Under the pieces are notes generated by a model that saw only the letters and a program-made list of their open reading frames with translations, searched no databases and was not told the DNA's origin. From the NCBI GenBank assembly GCA_016256075.1, contig SDVU01000119.1, positions 1-19,989 of the forward strand: a DNA stretch of 19,989 nucleotides, given 5' to 3'. Numbering within the stretch: position 1 is the stretch's first letter; the number at the start of each line of letters is the position of its first letter. Below are positions 18,044-19,989 of the stretch, in pieces. Source of the stretch: Dictyocoela muelleri. Lineage: Eukaryota; Microsporidia. Both the position numbers and the translations under genes were made by a program.

Positions 18044-18358
18044 GAAAATAAGGATTATGGGGGTTAAAAAAAATAAGGGTTAAAAAATTCAAAAAATAAA
18101 GATTAAAAAATAAGAGGATGAAATAATAGTTAAAAATAAGGGTTAAAAAGGGGTTAATAAAATAAAGGTTGATAAATAAATGTTGAAAGAATGACTGAAA
18201 AATGTGTGTGAAAAATGTGGCTAAAAAATGAGTGAAAAAAAAATAATGGCAAAAAAAAGGGTTTAAAAAAGACTGATTTAAGGGATAAAAAATAAGGGAT
18301 AAAAAATAAAGGCTAAAATATAAGTCTAAAAAATAATGCCTAAAAAAGAATGGCTATG
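18044..18358 (-). repeat. ~13-bp array, right inner shell (inverse)
   Basis: Units such as AAAAAATAAGGGTT, AAAAAATAAGGGAT and AAAAATGTGGCT, the reverse complement of the array at 16520-16985. Shorter and more diverged than the left array. Confidence 0.88.
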
Positions 18359-18404
18359 ATTAAAAGATAGTAAATAATTGATCAAGGTGAATTTTCGCAT
18401 ATCA

Positions 18405-18509
18405 TCTATAACTCTGGTAATGTGGGTTTTTTTTTGCAAAAATTAGCCTATAAATTTGCAAAAAAACGGTCTATAACTTACAAAATAGGTCTATAATTTT
18501 GGAGAACCC
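18405..18509 (-). repeat. ~21-bp array, right shell of element III (inverse)
   Basis: Units ATCTATAACTCTGGTAATG, GCCTATAAATTTGC, GGTCTATAACTTACAAAAT and GGTCTATAATTTTGGAGAAC, the reverse complement of 16357-16455 and close to 7561-7804. Confidence 0.8.
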
Positions 18510-18559
18510 TATAATAATTAATAATATAATGAAATTTAAATATATAATTGAAAAAATTT

Positions 18560-18690
18560 CGGCTATATAATAATGGAATTACGGCTCTATAATAATGGAA
18601 TTACGGCTCTATAATAATTAAATTAGTGCTCTATAATAATGTAATATGCGCTCGATAATAATGAAATTAGGGGTCTATAATAGAATGAAG
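18560..18690 (-). repeat. 22-bp array, outer right shell (inverse)
   Basis: Five 22-bp units with core GGCTCTATAATAATGGAATT, then a worn sixth. Reverse complement of arrays A and B. Unit spacing is exactly 22 bp through 18669. Confidence 0.9.
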
Positions 18691-19590
18691 GACTGTATAA
18701 GAGCTCCTCCTTAGGAAAACCTCTCTGATAAAATATCGATAACTACACAATATGGTATTGGTAGATGATAATAAAATTTTAATATTATCATGTATACATA
18801 TTGTACAATCATTTTTCAGTTCCAATCCGGCTTTCAAGCCACCATAAAAAAAGAAATCGCATTATTACAGAAGTATGACTAATTACCTTATTTTTAATAA
18901 GCGAAAAATCAGAAAGAACCTCTAATATGATTTTATCATGATGTCAGGACAAAAATATTGCGTTTATAAAAATATTCGCCTCGCGACAATTTTTAGAAAC
19001 TCCAATATATTTGTTCATACATTAAAAAAATCATATTTATTTTTATCTGAACGAATAGAGCTTTTTAAAATAAGAATAATTTTTAACCAACGTGAATGTC
19101 GATATCAAATTTTTTAGGGTGTCTGAAAAATCGGATAAGACGAAAATTTATGCATATATTTAGGCAATCTTGGTATGGGAAAGGCGACCCTGTAAAAACT
19201 AATCACGAAATAGTTTTTTACATTTTTCAGTTACTTTATTATTATAATATTAGAAACAATAGTATTTTATGATTTGAAAAAAATACCGATTCTGCTGGAT
19301 ATTTCTCGGCTATGTTTAAAAATCACCTGGAAATTTTAGATTATAAGAAATTTAATTTAAACGGTACATATACATTTAACGCCTATATTATAATTTCGGA
19401 ACTTTTCTCTTTAGGTATAGCCGAAAAACTACCAAAAAGATAAGCAATAGAAACAATACAATTAAAACAAATAACTATTTTTAATCTCATACTTCAGGTG
19501 TTTCATTTTTTGTATAGTCGTATAATATATAAGATTTTTGCTCACATTCTGTAAGTAATCAGCCGATATACAGTGTTATTAATTAATATA
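18691..19590. other. Gene-free AT-rich region
   Basis: About 900 bp without any open frame or repeat that I could recognise on either strand. Confidence 0.45.
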
Positions 19591-19711
19591 GCTACTGTCT
19601 TTCCTCGGTTATAAGACACTAAAAAATAGTACTATCGAGCATTTTTATTTAATATAAAAATTTATGTTTTCCCTCGTACTATTGGACACTGTCTTATAAC
19701 CAAATATAAGA
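19591..19711. repeat. Imperfect inverted repeat, GGTTATAAGACA type
   Basis: CGGTTATAAGACACT and ATAGTACTATCGAG on the left face CCTCGTACTATTGG and ACTGTCTTATAACC on the right, about 50 bp apart. The pair could be a small MITE, or both halves of a pogo-like subterminal repeat (ACTGTC...CCTCGGTTATAAGACAC is the type of tip seen in that group). No flanking duplication was found. Confidence 0.5.
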
Positions 19712-19820
19712 CTTATTTAAAACTTTAAGAGGTTCATGTTAGTAATAGCGGATTTTGTATTTAAAAAATAAACCTAAAAATGAGAAAGTGGTCCAAGTTG
19801 TCCACAGTGCATTTTATTAA

Positions 19821-19845
19821 TTAAAAAAATAAAATGCCCTATAAC
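19821..19845. repeat. Short hairpin near the simple repeat
   Basis: A stem of about 9-10 bp, GCATTTTATT against AATAAAATGC, beginning near 19809 and ending near 19837. It is AT-rich and may be chance. Confidence 0.35.
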
Positions 19846-19856
19846 CATAATCAAAC

Positions 19857-19989
19857 CCTTTTTCCTTTTTCCTTTTTCCTTTTTCCTTTTTCCTTTTTCC
19901 TTTTTCCTTTTTCCTTTTTCCTTTTTCCTTTTTCCTTTTTCCTTTTTCCTTTTTCCTTTTTCCTTTTTCCTTTTTCCTTTTTCCTTTTT
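19857..19989 (+). repeat. (CCTTTTT)19 perfect heptamer array
   Basis: Nineteen uninterrupted copies of CCTTTTT, 133 bp, running to the last base of the window. The perfect homogeneity marks it as young or actively expanding. The strand is C/T-rich at a right-hand end, the opposite of a normal telomere, where the G-rich strand points outward. Confidence 0.97.

Larger units (their letters stand above)
16357..18509 (+). mobile_element. Merlin-type DNA transposon III with nested array ends
   Basis: The left tip GGGTTCTGCAAAGTTATG and the right tip ending TTTTGGAGAACCC are inverted. Inward on each side comes a ~100-bp array of the ~21-bp AGTTATAGACC unit. A shared unique piece (CGAAAATTC at about 16466 and its complement near 18391) follows. 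Next is a long array of a ~13-bp CCCTTATTTTT unit, then a shared GATCTAATTTTTTTT-like stretch. The centre is a decayed Merlin transposase on the + strand. The inverted ends are therefore several hundred bp long and made mostly of minisatellite. No convincing 8-bp target duplication was seen. The same tip bounds the composite element at 5149-7804. Confidence 0.7.

Noticed and set aside
820-19440. Similarity between about 826-900 and 19370-19440 (ATTTAACG, CGGAAC, CGAAAAA)
   Set aside because: Only short AT-rich blocks agree and the spacing differs; likely chance.
19857-19989. Telomere
   Set aside because: At a right-hand end the + strand should be G-rich towards the tip. Here it is C/T-rich, and the heptamer resembles no telomere repeat that I know.

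Overview
The window looks like repeat-rich nuclear DNA of a compact, very AT-rich eukaryote, most likely a microsporidian. This is an inference from four things: two short intronless genes with tight starts, a minimal casein kinase 1 with almost no tail, Merlin (IS1016-type) DNA transposons beside a Ty3/gypsy fossil, and base composition well under 30 percent G+C by eye. No rRNA or tRNA gene and no spliceosomal intron was found, so the taxonomic call is moderate at best.

Layout: 1-2580 has no convincing gene. 2696-4130 is a Merlin element (I) whose two ends are each a ~220-bp foldback hairpin. 4334-5117 is a TIR element lying between ~75-bp direct copies of a flanking sequence. 5149-7804 is an inverted pair of ~21-bp tandem arrays, with a second Merlin element (II, 5527-7005, 8-bp target duplication) nested inside. 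8448-10427 is the only stretch with intact genes: a CK1-family kinase and a 235-residue orphan protein, both on the + strand. 10428-15880 is a graveyard: a truncated MITE, a TA-flanked pogo/mariner-like remnant, a MITE with palindromic tips and a Ty3/gypsy pol fossil. 15881-18690 is a third Merlin (III) enclosed by three concentric pairs of inverted tandem-repeat arrays, each pair built from a different unit. 18691-19989 has no gene and ends in 19 perfect CCTTTTT repeats that run off the window.

The most unusual theme is terminal architecture. Three Merlin copies and at least two unrelated MITE families have ends that are self-complementary or are long inverted tandem arrays. In elements I and II the two arms of each hairpin share hairpin-specific base changes, which suggests that arms are corrected against each other or rebuilt from one another. 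No transposase here is intact. Elements I and II have lost the catalytic glutamate by the same Glu-to-Lys change, while III keeps all three D-D-E codons but is interrupted. The two host genes show no sign of functional linkage beyond being neighbours on the same strand.
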